Origin: an uncultured Prevotella sp.
GTDB lineage: Bacteria > Bacteroidota > Bacteroidia > Bacteroidales > Bacteroidaceae
Direction: 5' to 3'
DNA: 64,000 nucleotides
NCBI GenBank assembly: GCA_905233165.1
Contig: CAJODL010000001.1
Location: 627,927-691,926 of the forward strand
The notes below the pieces were generated by a model. That model was not told where the DNA came from and did no database searches. It saw nothing but the letters and a program-made list of their open reading frames with translations. Below, one piece after another: positions 29,668-38,554 of this stretch (position 1 is the first letter of the stretch; the number at the start of each line of letters is the position of its first letter). A program made the translations under genes and the position numbers.

Positions 29668-30987
29668 TTATTTCCCCCTTTCATGTTTTATAATGGTCAT
29701 GTGCAGACGACCGGCCTCGTCAAAGAACCCGGAGTCGAATTTGTTCTGAAACCTACCGCTTGGTATGAATCCCATATCGTAAGGAAGGCGAGTGGTTGGG
29801 AAATAATAAACCTTGAAGGGATTCTTCTGTTCTAATTCTTCCTGGTCTTGGTACGACTGCTGTAAAACAATGTTCTGTACAGAGCGAATGATATATTCGG
29901 AATGTGTCTCAATAATGAAACGGAATCCGAAGTCGTTATACATGTCGGCAAAAAGGTCTGCCAAAAGGCTCTGTAACCGAGGATGAAGATTCTGTTCTGG
30001 TTCTTCAATAACTATTGTTGGAGTAGGTGTTGTAGGACCTTCATAACGACTGATGAAGGTTGCTAACTTTAGGAGGAGTATCATGATTTGAATGTATCCG
30101 AGTCCCAAGTCGGCAAGTTCCATCTCCCTGCCTGCCATATTCTTTATCTTTACATAATAGGCTACACCGGACTTGCAATCGATAGTGAACTCTGTTCCGA
30201 TTCCAAATTTCTCCATCCATTCAAGAACAAATTTGTGCTCCTTGTCATTCTCCAATATCTGTTCTTCAAAATAATCGTGGAGGACAGCTGCAATGTAGTC
30301 GTTTTTGTCTTCATAGGAGAAAACTACTTTCTGCATTGCTGCATGGGTATAGATATATTCGATAACATTGTTTCGCAATGTTTCTGCTACCTTTTGAGCA
30401 AGTGCTTTCAGGATATCCTCGTATTCGCTGCACTTTTCTGAAAAATCGACGATTTGATTGATGATATCATTTTCATTCATGATTACTGATGGTCTCTCCA
30501 TTGCCAGAGTAATGTTTGTTCCTTCATTACAAAGTGTGGCTTGAGAGTTCTTGTAATCAAATGTAACGGAAATGCCATCAGCATCTTGGATAGACAGAAG
30601 AATAATAGGGGAGAGGGTTTCGTAACTGTCATCCTTGTCGTTCTCATTTCCCTCAATAGTAATGCCAAAAGTGATTTGCTCAACAGTCAGGCAGAAGGAA
30701 ATCGTCTTGTCTTTCTTGTCTGCAGCATGATGGTTTAGAGCACGCCAAAATGTCCCGACATGCAAGTCGTGAATCTGGTTTGCATCAAAACGGAACTTTG
30801 GCGCATGTGAGGACGGGTCTTTCCATGAATTACGGATATGGCGGAGATTGTCAAAAGTGAGCAGCAATGCTTTGACAAGTGTTGATTTTCCGCAGTTGTT
30901 ACCTCCAACTAAAAATGTTATATCTCCGAGTGACAATGGTGGAAATTGCTCGAATCTTCTAAAATTTGAAAAGGATATTTCTTTCAT
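29668..30987 (-). CDS. OLD/RecF-like AAA (ABC-type) ATPase
   Basis: ORF 439 aa; FLVGGNNCGKSTLVKALLL Walker A; IVIEEPEQNLHPRLQSLLADL Walker B; FIIETHSEYIIRS. Confidence 0.85.
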   Translation of the reverse strand: MKEISFSNFRRFEQFPPLSLGDITFLVGGNNCGKSTLVKALLLTFDNLRHIRNSWKDPSSHAPKFRFDANQIHDLHVGTFWRALNHHAADKKDKTISFCLTVEQITFGITIEGNENDKDDSYETLSPIILLSIQDADGISVTFDYKNSQATLCNEGTNITLAMERPSVIMNENDIINQIVDFSEKCSEYEDILKALAQKVAETLRNNVIEYIYTHAAMQKVVFSYEDKNDYIAAVLHDYFEEQILENDKEHKFVLEWMEKFGIGTEFTIDCKSGVAYYVKIKNMAGREMELADLGLGYIQIMILLLKLATFISRYEGPTTPTPTIVIEEPEQNLHPRLQSLLADLFADMYNDFGFRFIIETHSEYIIRSVQNIVLQQSYQDQEELEQKNPFKVYYFPTTRLPYDMGFIPSGRFQNKFDSGFFDEAGRLHMTIIKHERGK

Positions 30988-31004
30988 ATATTTGTTGAAT
31001 GAAT

Positions 31005-31979
31005 CTATTGTTGTTCAAAATAATATCCCCATCCTATTTGCAGTCTTTGGTAAATGTAAACGGCCTTGTATGTGATGTGGCGATAATATTCGATGATGTT
31101 ATGCTCATATTCTTTATCCTCCAGTTGTTTCGCTATCTGCCTACGATAGTCATACCATTTGTGGATGGCTTTCTGGTTGGGATCTAAATCAATATCAATA
31201 TCTCCTTCAAAAGGCAACCATCGTGCAGTATGGCCGTCCTCTGTAAAATATCCAATTTCTTCTTTTAGTAACTCGTTGCGTGTTTCTGCATATTTACTGT
31301 ATGTGTCGTTAAGAATCATGGGACCAGAAGAACCTGCGTCGGTATAGTTGTCATAAAACTCTTTAAAGACATCTTCCCATAGCACATAGTCTTTAAAATA
31401 GGAAGCTGCAAGTATGTCATGTTTATCGTAACGCAAAAGCGAATCTGCCATGTGGTAGGTCATTAAAAGTCTGAATTTAGAGGTTAATGCCATCACACCT
31501 GTAGCTTGATTGATTTCTGATTGAGGACCACCCAAATATTCCTCATATGAATCATCAACTTGTTTTGTAATTTTACAAATCTTGCTATAGTTTTTAAATC
31601 GTGGGGTATCTCCAAATGTATCAAGGTCATTACCATTTCCTTCCAAACTTATATTCTTGTTGTCCAACTGTTTTTCTATTTCTTGCTCTATGACTTGACT
31701 CCACATCCAGTCATATATAGCTTGATTTCCTCCTTCCAAATCTTCATGAGTAAAAAGTAAATGTTCCATAGCTTCGCATTCACTTTTGGATGCTAACACT
31801 TTAGGACTTATAGTGTCGAGACATACTTTTATCTGCTTCTTGAACTTGTTTATTGTATCTGCTGGTACTTCGTTGAAGGTGGCATAAGAAACAGCTTGTG
31901 GTGAGTCAGCCCCTGTTGTCTCGCGTTTACACCCCAAAATGATATACGACAATAACAATATGATAAGGGATACTCTCAT
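31005..31979 (-). CDS. Lipoprotein, hypothetical, first gene of lipoprotein-ATPase-351aa operon
   Basis: ORF 324 aa; signal MRVSLIILLLSYIILGC lipobox. Confidence 0.75.
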   Translation of the reverse strand: MRVSLIILLLSYIILGCKRETTGADSPQAVSYATFNEVPADTINKFKKQIKVCLDTISPKVLASKSECEAMEHLLFTHEDLEGGNQAIYDWMWSQVIEQEIEKQLDNKNISLEGNGNDLDTFGDTPRFKNYSKICKITKQVDDSYEEYLGGPQSEINQATGVMALTSKFRLLMTYHMADSLLRYDKHDILAASYFKDYVLWEDVFKEFYDNYTDAGSSGPMILNDTYSKYAETRNELLKEEIGYFTEDGHTARWLPFEGDIDIDLDPNQKAIHKWYDYRRQIAKQLEDKEYEHNIIEYYRHITYKAVYIYQRLQIGWGYYFEQQ

Positions 31980-32109
31980 GATAGTTTAGGTTTGTTAGTG
32001 ATATAATTTGACTGCAAAAATATGTATTTCTTTTTAATAATGGACTATTTATACATTTTTTAACATTGTTGTAGAGTTATAGTTGGTTATTATAATCAAA
32101 GAATAATGA

Positions 32110-33708
32110 TTAAAAACCAATACGTCTCTTCTCTCGTGGAACCTCTATTGGTTGGATGTCTGCAGGAGTAATGGCAAAGAATGATTTCATGTCCTTGTTT
32201 TTCTTACTTTTCATGCAGCGTTTTGCATGTGTGATATAGATATTCTCTAACAAATTAGCTACAAAGCGGGCATTACCCCAGTTGTTTGGATTACGAACAC
32301 GATATGCTTCTGTTAGCACGGCCTTGTATTTCAGCAGTCCGGATCGTGTGAAATGATATCCATACTCTGTCATACGACTGCTGGTAATCTTCATCAGTTC
32401 GTTGATGGAGAAGTCTTCAAACTCAAAGTGATTTGGAAAACGGGATGCTAAACCTGGATTGAGTTCCAAGAGTTTCAGCATTTGCTCTTTATAACCACAA
32501 AGAACAATGGCAATGTCTCGCTGCTGTTCGTTGGAGAGAATATCCATGAATAATGGCAATATAAGCTTGCCTGGGTCATTCGGGTGGTTAGAATTGAGTA
32601 GATATGCTTCGTCTATCATAAGAACCCCTCCCTTTGCTTTCTTCATTGCCTGCTGGATGGCAGCTTCTTCATCACCCCAATTGGGGCCTACGAAAGTGCC
32701 ACGATTGCATACTACGACATGACCCTTACTTAATACTCCGGCTTCTTTCAGCAAACCACCATATATTTTACATACTGTTGTCTTTCCTGTGCCGGGACGT
32801 CCAAAGAAGATAGCATGTAATGAAATCTGGTGCTGCTTCCAGTCAGGGTAGAAATGGTGCATCTTCTTGTTGTAACGAGTCAGCTGTATGAGGTCGTTAA
32901 TCTGGGATTTAATACGCTGGCAACCTATCATTTTCTCCAATTCTTCTTGTGGATGTGGTATTGGGGGGAGAATCTCAGCGCATAATGGCCTTTTACGATG
33001 ACTTCCTGCAAAGAGAAAGTCGTCTCCTTCGACATCCTCATCATCTTCATCATTACATCGGAAAGTCTCAGGAGTATCTTTGTCATTCAGACCGTATTCC
33101 ATCTCATCATAGTCGGCATCAATGTCATCAAAGGCGAAAGGGTCATATTTAACATCGCCAATTACGTCGCACCATAGCTTGAAGGCCTTGACTTGCGGGA
33201 GAGCTAATGATTCGTGATAACTGGTGGAATAATAGACATAGGGCATGGGGGCTTTCTTGAAGTTATGATAGACTGTGATTCCCATATCATCCCAAATACC
33301 CCCCATATCCTCATAATTAATAAAGTAGGAATTTGAGATTAAAACGCCCCAAATGTTATTTAATTCAATCTTGGCTTCACACATGGCATCCTTATAGTTG
33401 CGGATAAAGTCATTCAATATCCAGGCAGGGCTGACACGATGTTTGTCTTGAGAAAAATAGAGTGGTTTTTGACCTAAATACATTTCTTCATCGGCCAATT
33501 CCTCAGTACAATATGGCTGCCAATCGAGCATTAGTATTACGACTTCATCTTCAGTTATAAAGGCATATAAGGGATTCTCCTTCGTGGTTTTATAAAAATT
33601 TGAAAGATTAACACCTTCTATGCCGTCAAATTTACCGACCTCACCAATAAACTGCAGAATGTTTCTTTCGCTTTCTTCTTTGAATTTCTTGATTAACTGT
33701 AATGACAT
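32110..33708 (-). CDS. CbbX/SpoVK-type AAA+ ATPase
   Basis: HAIFFGRPGTGKTTVCKIYGGLL, GVLMIDEAYLL; start re-placed at MSLQLIKKF because a TAATTTTG -7 element lies within the 5' extension of the supplied ORF. Confidence 0.85.
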   Translation of the reverse strand: MSLQLIKKFKEESERNILQFIGEVGKFDGIEGVNLSNFYKTTKENPLYAFITEDEVVILMLDWQPYCTEELADEEMYLGQKPLYFSQDKHRVSPAWILNDFIRNYKDAMCEAKIELNNIWGVLISNSYFINYEDMGGIWDDMGITVYHNFKKAPMPYVYYSTSYHESLALPQVKAFKLWCDVIGDVKYDPFAFDDIDADYDEMEYGLNDKDTPETFRCNDEDDEDVEGDDFLFAGSHRKRPLCAEILPPIPHPQEELEKMIGCQRIKSQINDLIQLTRYNKKMHHFYPDWKQHQISLHAIFFGRPGTGKTTVCKIYGGLLKEAGVLSKGHVVVCNRGTFVGPNWGDEEAAIQQAMKKAKGGVLMIDEAYLLNSNHPNDPGKLILPLFMDILSNEQQRDIAIVLCGYKEQMLKLLELNPGLASRFPNHFEFEDFSINELMKITSSRMTEYGYHFTRSGLLKYKAVLTEAYRVRNPNNWGNARFVANLLENIYITHAKRCMKSKKNKDMKSFFAITPADIQPIEVPREKRRIGF

Positions 33709-33885
33709 AATTCCTGAATTAAAAGTTTGACTGAGGTGCAAAATTATGATGTTTTTATGATACAAAAAAGTTTTTTTATCCAAATTATTGGGACATTATT
33801 GCATCTTTTGTCACGTCAAAAGTGTTTGATATCATTTTTTTTTCGTAAGTTTGCAGCAGATTTATTAATCTCTACCTTATTGTAT

Positions 33886-34851
33886 ATGGATCTGTTATAT
33901 AAAATATGTGATGAGTTGGCTTCAACTGAGAAGTATGTAACCCTTAGAGATGTTATGGAGAAATTCTATGGTACATCTCTTAGTAAGTTAGATGGCGACA
34001 AGGAGTATGGTAGGCTAAAAAAACAGCTGAACAGAAATGAATATGCAGTAGAATATAGGAACGGGCATGATTTTCGTGATGGCTTTAGATATAAAAAAGG
34101 TTTTGAGTTTTATTTTCAGAAAAAGGAAGAGAAAAATGAACTTCTGAAAAAAGATGGAGACGAGCGAATGTTGTTTTTGACAGGTGGCCTCCAGATGCTA
34201 TTTGATGGAAAATCGTCAAATGAGCATCTTGTAGAACTTGAGTGTGTCTCCGAACTTCAGAATCTTAGTTTGGTAAAGGTCTTGGTAAAATATCTTGGAA
34301 AGTGGGTGATATCATTCAACTACGTACAGGGCTACCATAATTTGATGAAGAAAACGGTTCATCCTCACATACTGAAAGAATATAACTCAAGATGGTTCTT
34401 GTTTGGCTATGTTCAGCAAGAGGATGAAACGTGGGAAATTGTCAATTTCGCTTTGGATAGAATAGTTTATAATGGTTCATCCAATGACATTAAGGTTCAT
34501 ACAGATATTCCGCTGAAGAGCGTTCCAAAAAACTTTTATTCCGATTATTTTAGAGATATAGTTGGTGTAACGAAATATGATGGGGTAGGGGTTGAGCAAA
34601 TAACAATCAGAACAACAGACTTTAAAGTACATCATCTGTTGCGTACAAAACCTATCCATTCTTCCCAAATAGAAACGATGTCTTTTGATGAAGAAAACGG
34701 TTATGGTGAGTTTACTATAAGTGTTGTTCCAAATATTGAACTTCAAGCCCGCTTGCTAAGCTATGGAGCAGGATTATACGTAAAGGAAGATACCACATTC
34801 CGTCAACGGATGCAGAATACCATAGCCAAGTTGTCAGAACTATATAAGTGA
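33886..34851 (+). CDS. WYL-domain transcriptional regulator
   Basis: VISFNYVQGYHNLMKKTVHPHILKEYNSRWFLFGY WYL-type pattern; start re-placed at MDLLYKICDE after TAAGTTTG -7 element. Confidence 0.8.
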   Translation: MDLLYKICDELASTEKYVTLRDVMEKFYGTSLSKLDGDKEYGRLKKQLNRNEYAVEYRNGHDFRDGFRYKKGFEFYFQKKEEKNELLKKDGDERMLFLTGGLQMLFDGKSSNEHLVELECVSELQNLSLVKVLVKYLGKWVISFNYVQGYHNLMKKTVHPHILKEYNSRWFLFGYVQQEDETWEIVNFALDRIVYNGSSNDIKVHTDIPLKSVPKNFYSDYFRDIVGVTKYDGVGVEQITIRTTDFKVHHLLRTKPIHSSQIETMSFDEENGYGEFTISVVPNIELQARLLSYGAGLYVKEDTTFRQRMQNTIAKLSELYK

Positions 34852-34855
34852 GAAA

Positions 34856-37327
34856 TCAAATATATCCGATTCTTCCACTGTTTCTGTTGTCCCATTTGAA
34901 ATGAGAAACATCTTGAAGTGTTACAAGAGGCTCTTCTTCTGGATTAACAAGCCTGTATTGTGTAATTTGTGCAATGGTCTGGGCTAAATGGAACATGGTC
35001 CTTGCATTTACCGGAGTCTCTTTTGTTTCATTACTCTTTATATTCTCAATATATTGATGTATTTTTGTTTTCGCATCGGAGGCGGCTTCAAGGTGGTATT
35101 CTGAATGGAGAAGAGAAAAGAGAATCTCTGTGAGTTCTGCAATAGAGAAATCATCGAAGACAATGGAATTATCGTATACTGCAATGCCGTTGTCTGCAAG
35201 ATTCTGAGCTATCATGTCCTCTGAGGCTTTTACCTGTGCGAAAACCAATGCTGTGGTCTGATGATATTCGCGAAGTTTATTGAATATCCACATTCGCAGG
35301 TGGTCCATGTTTACGTTCTTTACGTTTGGTGCATCCATGTCAAGGAATAGCAAGCCGTCTTTTGCCTCCTTGATGACTCTCTTTAAAACCTGATAGCTGT
35401 CACTGCCGGTCAGTTCGTCTGCATTAACGCATATTGTCTGACCACGTTTCAGGATGCCAAGCCCTTGGAGTATTTTTCCAAGAATCTCTGCCACAGTACT
35501 CTTGCCTGTGCCCGTCTTGCCGATGAAGTTCCAACAAAGACTTTGGGGCGTAACCTTCAAACTGTTATGTTGATGGGCAAAACGGGAAATTGCTACATAG
35601 TCGTTCACGGCCTTTTTAGCGTTCTCCAAACCTGTCAAAAGGTTTAGTCTTTCCAATGATTCTGACAGAATGGTTTCATCTAGTTTGTTCAGTTGGAAAT
35701 CTTTGGATTTTACATCTGGTACATCACACTCCTCGATGGTTGTCATCTCTTCCAAGGTTATCTGGTCTGCTGGCTTGGTTAGCAGCCGTTGACAGAGCGA
35801 TGGGATAATATTTGTCGTTATCAGTCGGGTGATAAAACGGCCATTACCGAAATGTTCGTCTTTATGGTCATATTCGTTGATGACATATTTCGCAAGTTTG
35901 CGTTCTGCTTCCTGGGTCATGGTGTAATGCTCCTTTTCGAGCACCTTCTTGCCAATCTGCATCAGCTGTTCCGGTGTATAATCCTCGAATTGCAGGATGT
36001 ATGAAAAACGGCTTTTCAAACCAGGATTGGACTCAAGCATACGGTTCATCTCTCCTGTATATCCTGCTAAGATGACAATCATATCGGTATCCTCAGTGCC
36101 AAGATATGTCAATAATGTTTCTATGACTCTCATGCCGAAATCTCTTTTGTCTTCCCGATCTTCAGTGAACAGGTTATATGCTTCATCAATAAATAAGACA
36201 CCACCACTTGCTTTCTTGATAGCTTTTGTGGCATTTCGTTCAGTTACGCCAATATATTCACCAACCAATTTTGAACGATCTGTAGCTACAACATGTCCTG
36301 ATGACAGAACACCAATGCTATGATAAATCTCACCTATATATTTTGCAACAGTTGTCTTTCCCGTTCCGGGATTACCTGTAAACACCATGTGCATAGGAGG
36401 CATCTTATTGTGTAAGCCCTTTGCGGCTCTTAAGGCGTTGAGTTTTACAAGAGCTGTATGGTTGAGAATTTGTTTCTTAATATCATCTAAACCGATTAGA
36501 GATTTCAGCTTGTTTATTGATTCGTCTGTATCAGTGTGACTAATAGGAGGCAAATCTTCCGGCATAATCGTACATAGGTCTGTATTCTCGGGTGATAAAT
36601 CCTGTTTCATCACCCTTTCAGAGAGTCGCGGAAGTATCTCTCTGTCAAAAACATCGCGGAGGAAAGAGGCGTTCCTAAAATTAGAACCTCGTAACTTGTA
36701 AACATGATTTAGATAATCCACCAAAGCAGTGTCAGTAGAAGTGTCAAAGAGATAGTTCCTGCTATTAGCATAATCTATCATATATTTGAACAAAGCGTCA
36801 GGCGTCAGGTCATGAAAATGGAATATATATGTAAACCATTCCCTCGCTTTTTCATGGTCTTTTACGAGTTCAATTATTTGATTATTATCTCCGCATAGAA
36901 TGACCACACTATTATTTAAGGTTGACATTTTGGTACAGAGTTCTTCCATGCCAGTCTTAATGTTCGTATTCCCCTTTTGATTCAGTTGCTCCGCATTATC
37001 TATACATATCAAAGTGTTGTTTTTACATGCCTCGCTCATTGAACTGGAAAAAGCCTCATTGTAGTCATACATAGTAGCCGCATCGTGATAGGAAAAATCG
37101 GAAATACGATAAAGACTACTCATACGCTCCTGAATCTCTTTGATGGCTTCATTGATGCCGACTCCTTCGTTGCCAATCAACACATAATGATGATTGGGAG
37201 GGCATGTCTGTTCAATAGATTCGGATTCCAGTTCACAACGTTGTCTGGCTTCTTTAAATTTGATGGCATTATCTAAGACTTTTAGGTGCTCCTTAAATTC
37301 TATGGGTGCATAATCTAATATATTCAT
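34856..37327 (-). CDS. Multi-module CbbX/SpoVK-type AAA+ protein (three modules, two degenerate)
   Basis: GNEGVGINEA (degenerate Walker A); GNPGTGKTTVAKYIG with LFIDEAYNLF; GKTGTGKSTVAEILG with LLFLDMDA (degenerate Walker B). Confidence 0.85.
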   Translation of the reverse strand: MNILDYAPIEFKEHLKVLDNAIKFKEARQRCELESESIEQTCPPNHHYVLIGNEGVGINEAIKEIQERMSSLYRISDFSYHDAATMYDYNEAFSSSMSEACKNNTLICIDNAEQLNQKGNTNIKTGMEELCTKMSTLNNSVVILCGDNNQIIELVKDHEKAREWFTYIFHFHDLTPDALFKYMIDYANSRNYLFDTSTDTALVDYLNHVYKLRGSNFRNASFLRDVFDREILPRLSERVMKQDLSPENTDLCTIMPEDLPPISHTDTDESINKLKSLIGLDDIKKQILNHTALVKLNALRAAKGLHNKMPPMHMVFTGNPGTGKTTVAKYIGEIYHSIGVLSSGHVVATDRSKLVGEYIGVTERNATKAIKKASGGVLFIDEAYNLFTEDREDKRDFGMRVIETLLTYLGTEDTDMIVILAGYTGEMNRMLESNPGLKSRFSYILQFEDYTPEQLMQIGKKVLEKEHYTMTQEAERKLAKYVINEYDHKDEHFGNGRFITRLITTNIIPSLCQRLLTKPADQITLEEMTTIEECDVPDVKSKDFQLNKLDETILSESLERLNLLTGLENAKKAVNDYVAISRFAHQHNSLKVTPQSLCWNFIGKTGTGKSTVAEILGKILQGLGILKRGQTICVNADELTGSDSYQVLKRVIKEAKDGLLFLDMDAPNVKNVNMDHLRMWIFNKLREYHQTTALVFAQVKASEDMIAQNLADNGIAVYDNSIVFDDFSIAELTEILFSLLHSEYHLEAASDAKTKIHQYIENIKSNETKETPVNARTMFHLAQTIAQITQYRLVNPEEEPLVTLQDVSHFKWDNRNSGRIGYI

Positions 37328-37479
37328 AACACTCTCTGTTGTTTTTATAATTGGTGATTGCAGATATATTGCTGCAAAGGTATAAATTATAATTGAATAT
37401 ACAATGAAAAAAATCGGTATAATATTAAATTTATCTCAATAAAAATTCATTTTATAAAATATTTTTGTATTTTTGCGGC

Positions 37480-38547
37480 ATGATCTCAACATTACCATCA
37501 TACGATGAGGCTCGTATTGCTGTACGGGATGGGAAAGACGCAAAGGCTTTCTTCAACCTTGGACTCCTGTATGCTAAAGGCATAGGTGTTAAGCAAAATA
37601 ATGTTCTGGCTCAATATTTTTCTAAGAAAGCTCTTGATTTAGGCTGTGAGGAGGCGAAGGAATACGTAGGCATTGCGTATGAATCAGGAGAAATAGCTTT
37701 TCCCACACAAATTAAGCGTATGTTGGGGAATGCTGAAGAGGCTTCTCCCGAAACAATTGCTGCTCTAAGGAAAAGAATAGAGATTGAAAGAAAAGCAAAG
37801 AATTATGGATATCTTTCAGTATTACGTGAACAATTGCCAGCGTTCTATCCTGAATACGATAAGGAGAAGGCGATGGATGATATCTTGAATGGTCGTGACA
37901 CCCTTGATGCTGATATTCTTTTCGCTACCAGCACCAGTGACAATAGGTCTGAGATATATGTCGAAAAGCAGGACAGACTGCTACAGCAATTGTATGCTCC
38001 GGTAGAGGCGCAAAACGTTTCGTGGGATGAAATGGATGATGATATCTTGGAGGTGGAGGCGGCGGAATTGCTGGAATGTATGAGAAATATCACTGTCGCC
38101 TATAAGGCTATTTGCCACCAATTTAATATTAGGGAGCAGGATTTCCTTACTCCGGAATCTTTGAAGACTTTGCCATGTATTAAGATCTCGGATTTGTTAC
38201 TATTGAGGTATCAGGGACTTAGATGTTTATTGTCTATTAAAGATGTTAATCCGATTATATGTGATAAGTTCTTGAATAATCTGTGCAAGGATGATGAGTT
38301 GCTCGATATATGTGAATCGATAAAAGAACAAGATTTGCAGATGTTACTGATATCTTTTGTAGAGCTGAATCTTGATATTGATGCGATAGAGATTAAATCT
38401 TTGCGATTGTTGAGAGGGTATAGAAGAGGTTATTTAGAGTCTCTTGCCGACCATATCAATGTCTTCGTTACAAGATTGAAAGGTTTAGGATTAGACCTCA
38501 ATCTCCCCGTTTACACAAAGGAAACACTTCCACAGATAGAATTGTAG
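37480..38547 (+). CDS. Sel1-repeat-containing protein, hypothetical
   Basis: AFFNLGLLYAKGIGVKQNNVLAQYFSKKALDLGCEEAKEYVGIAYESG Sel1-like; start at MISTLPS, 4 nt downstream of TATTTTTG. Confidence 0.7.
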   Translation: MISTLPSYDEARIAVRDGKDAKAFFNLGLLYAKGIGVKQNNVLAQYFSKKALDLGCEEAKEYVGIAYESGEIAFPTQIKRMLGNAEEASPETIAALRKRIEIERKAKNYGYLSVLREQLPAFYPEYDKEKAMDDILNGRDTLDADILFATSTSDNRSEIYVEKQDRLLQQLYAPVEAQNVSWDEMDDDILEVEAAELLECMRNITVAYKAICHQFNIREQDFLTPESLKTLPCIKISDLLLLRYQGLRCLLSIKDVNPIICDKFLNNLCKDDELLDICESIKEQDLQMLLISFVELNLDIDAIEIKSLRLLRGYRRGYLESLADHINVFVTRLKGLGLDLNLPVYTKETLPQIEL

Positions 38548-38554
38548 GTTGTCG

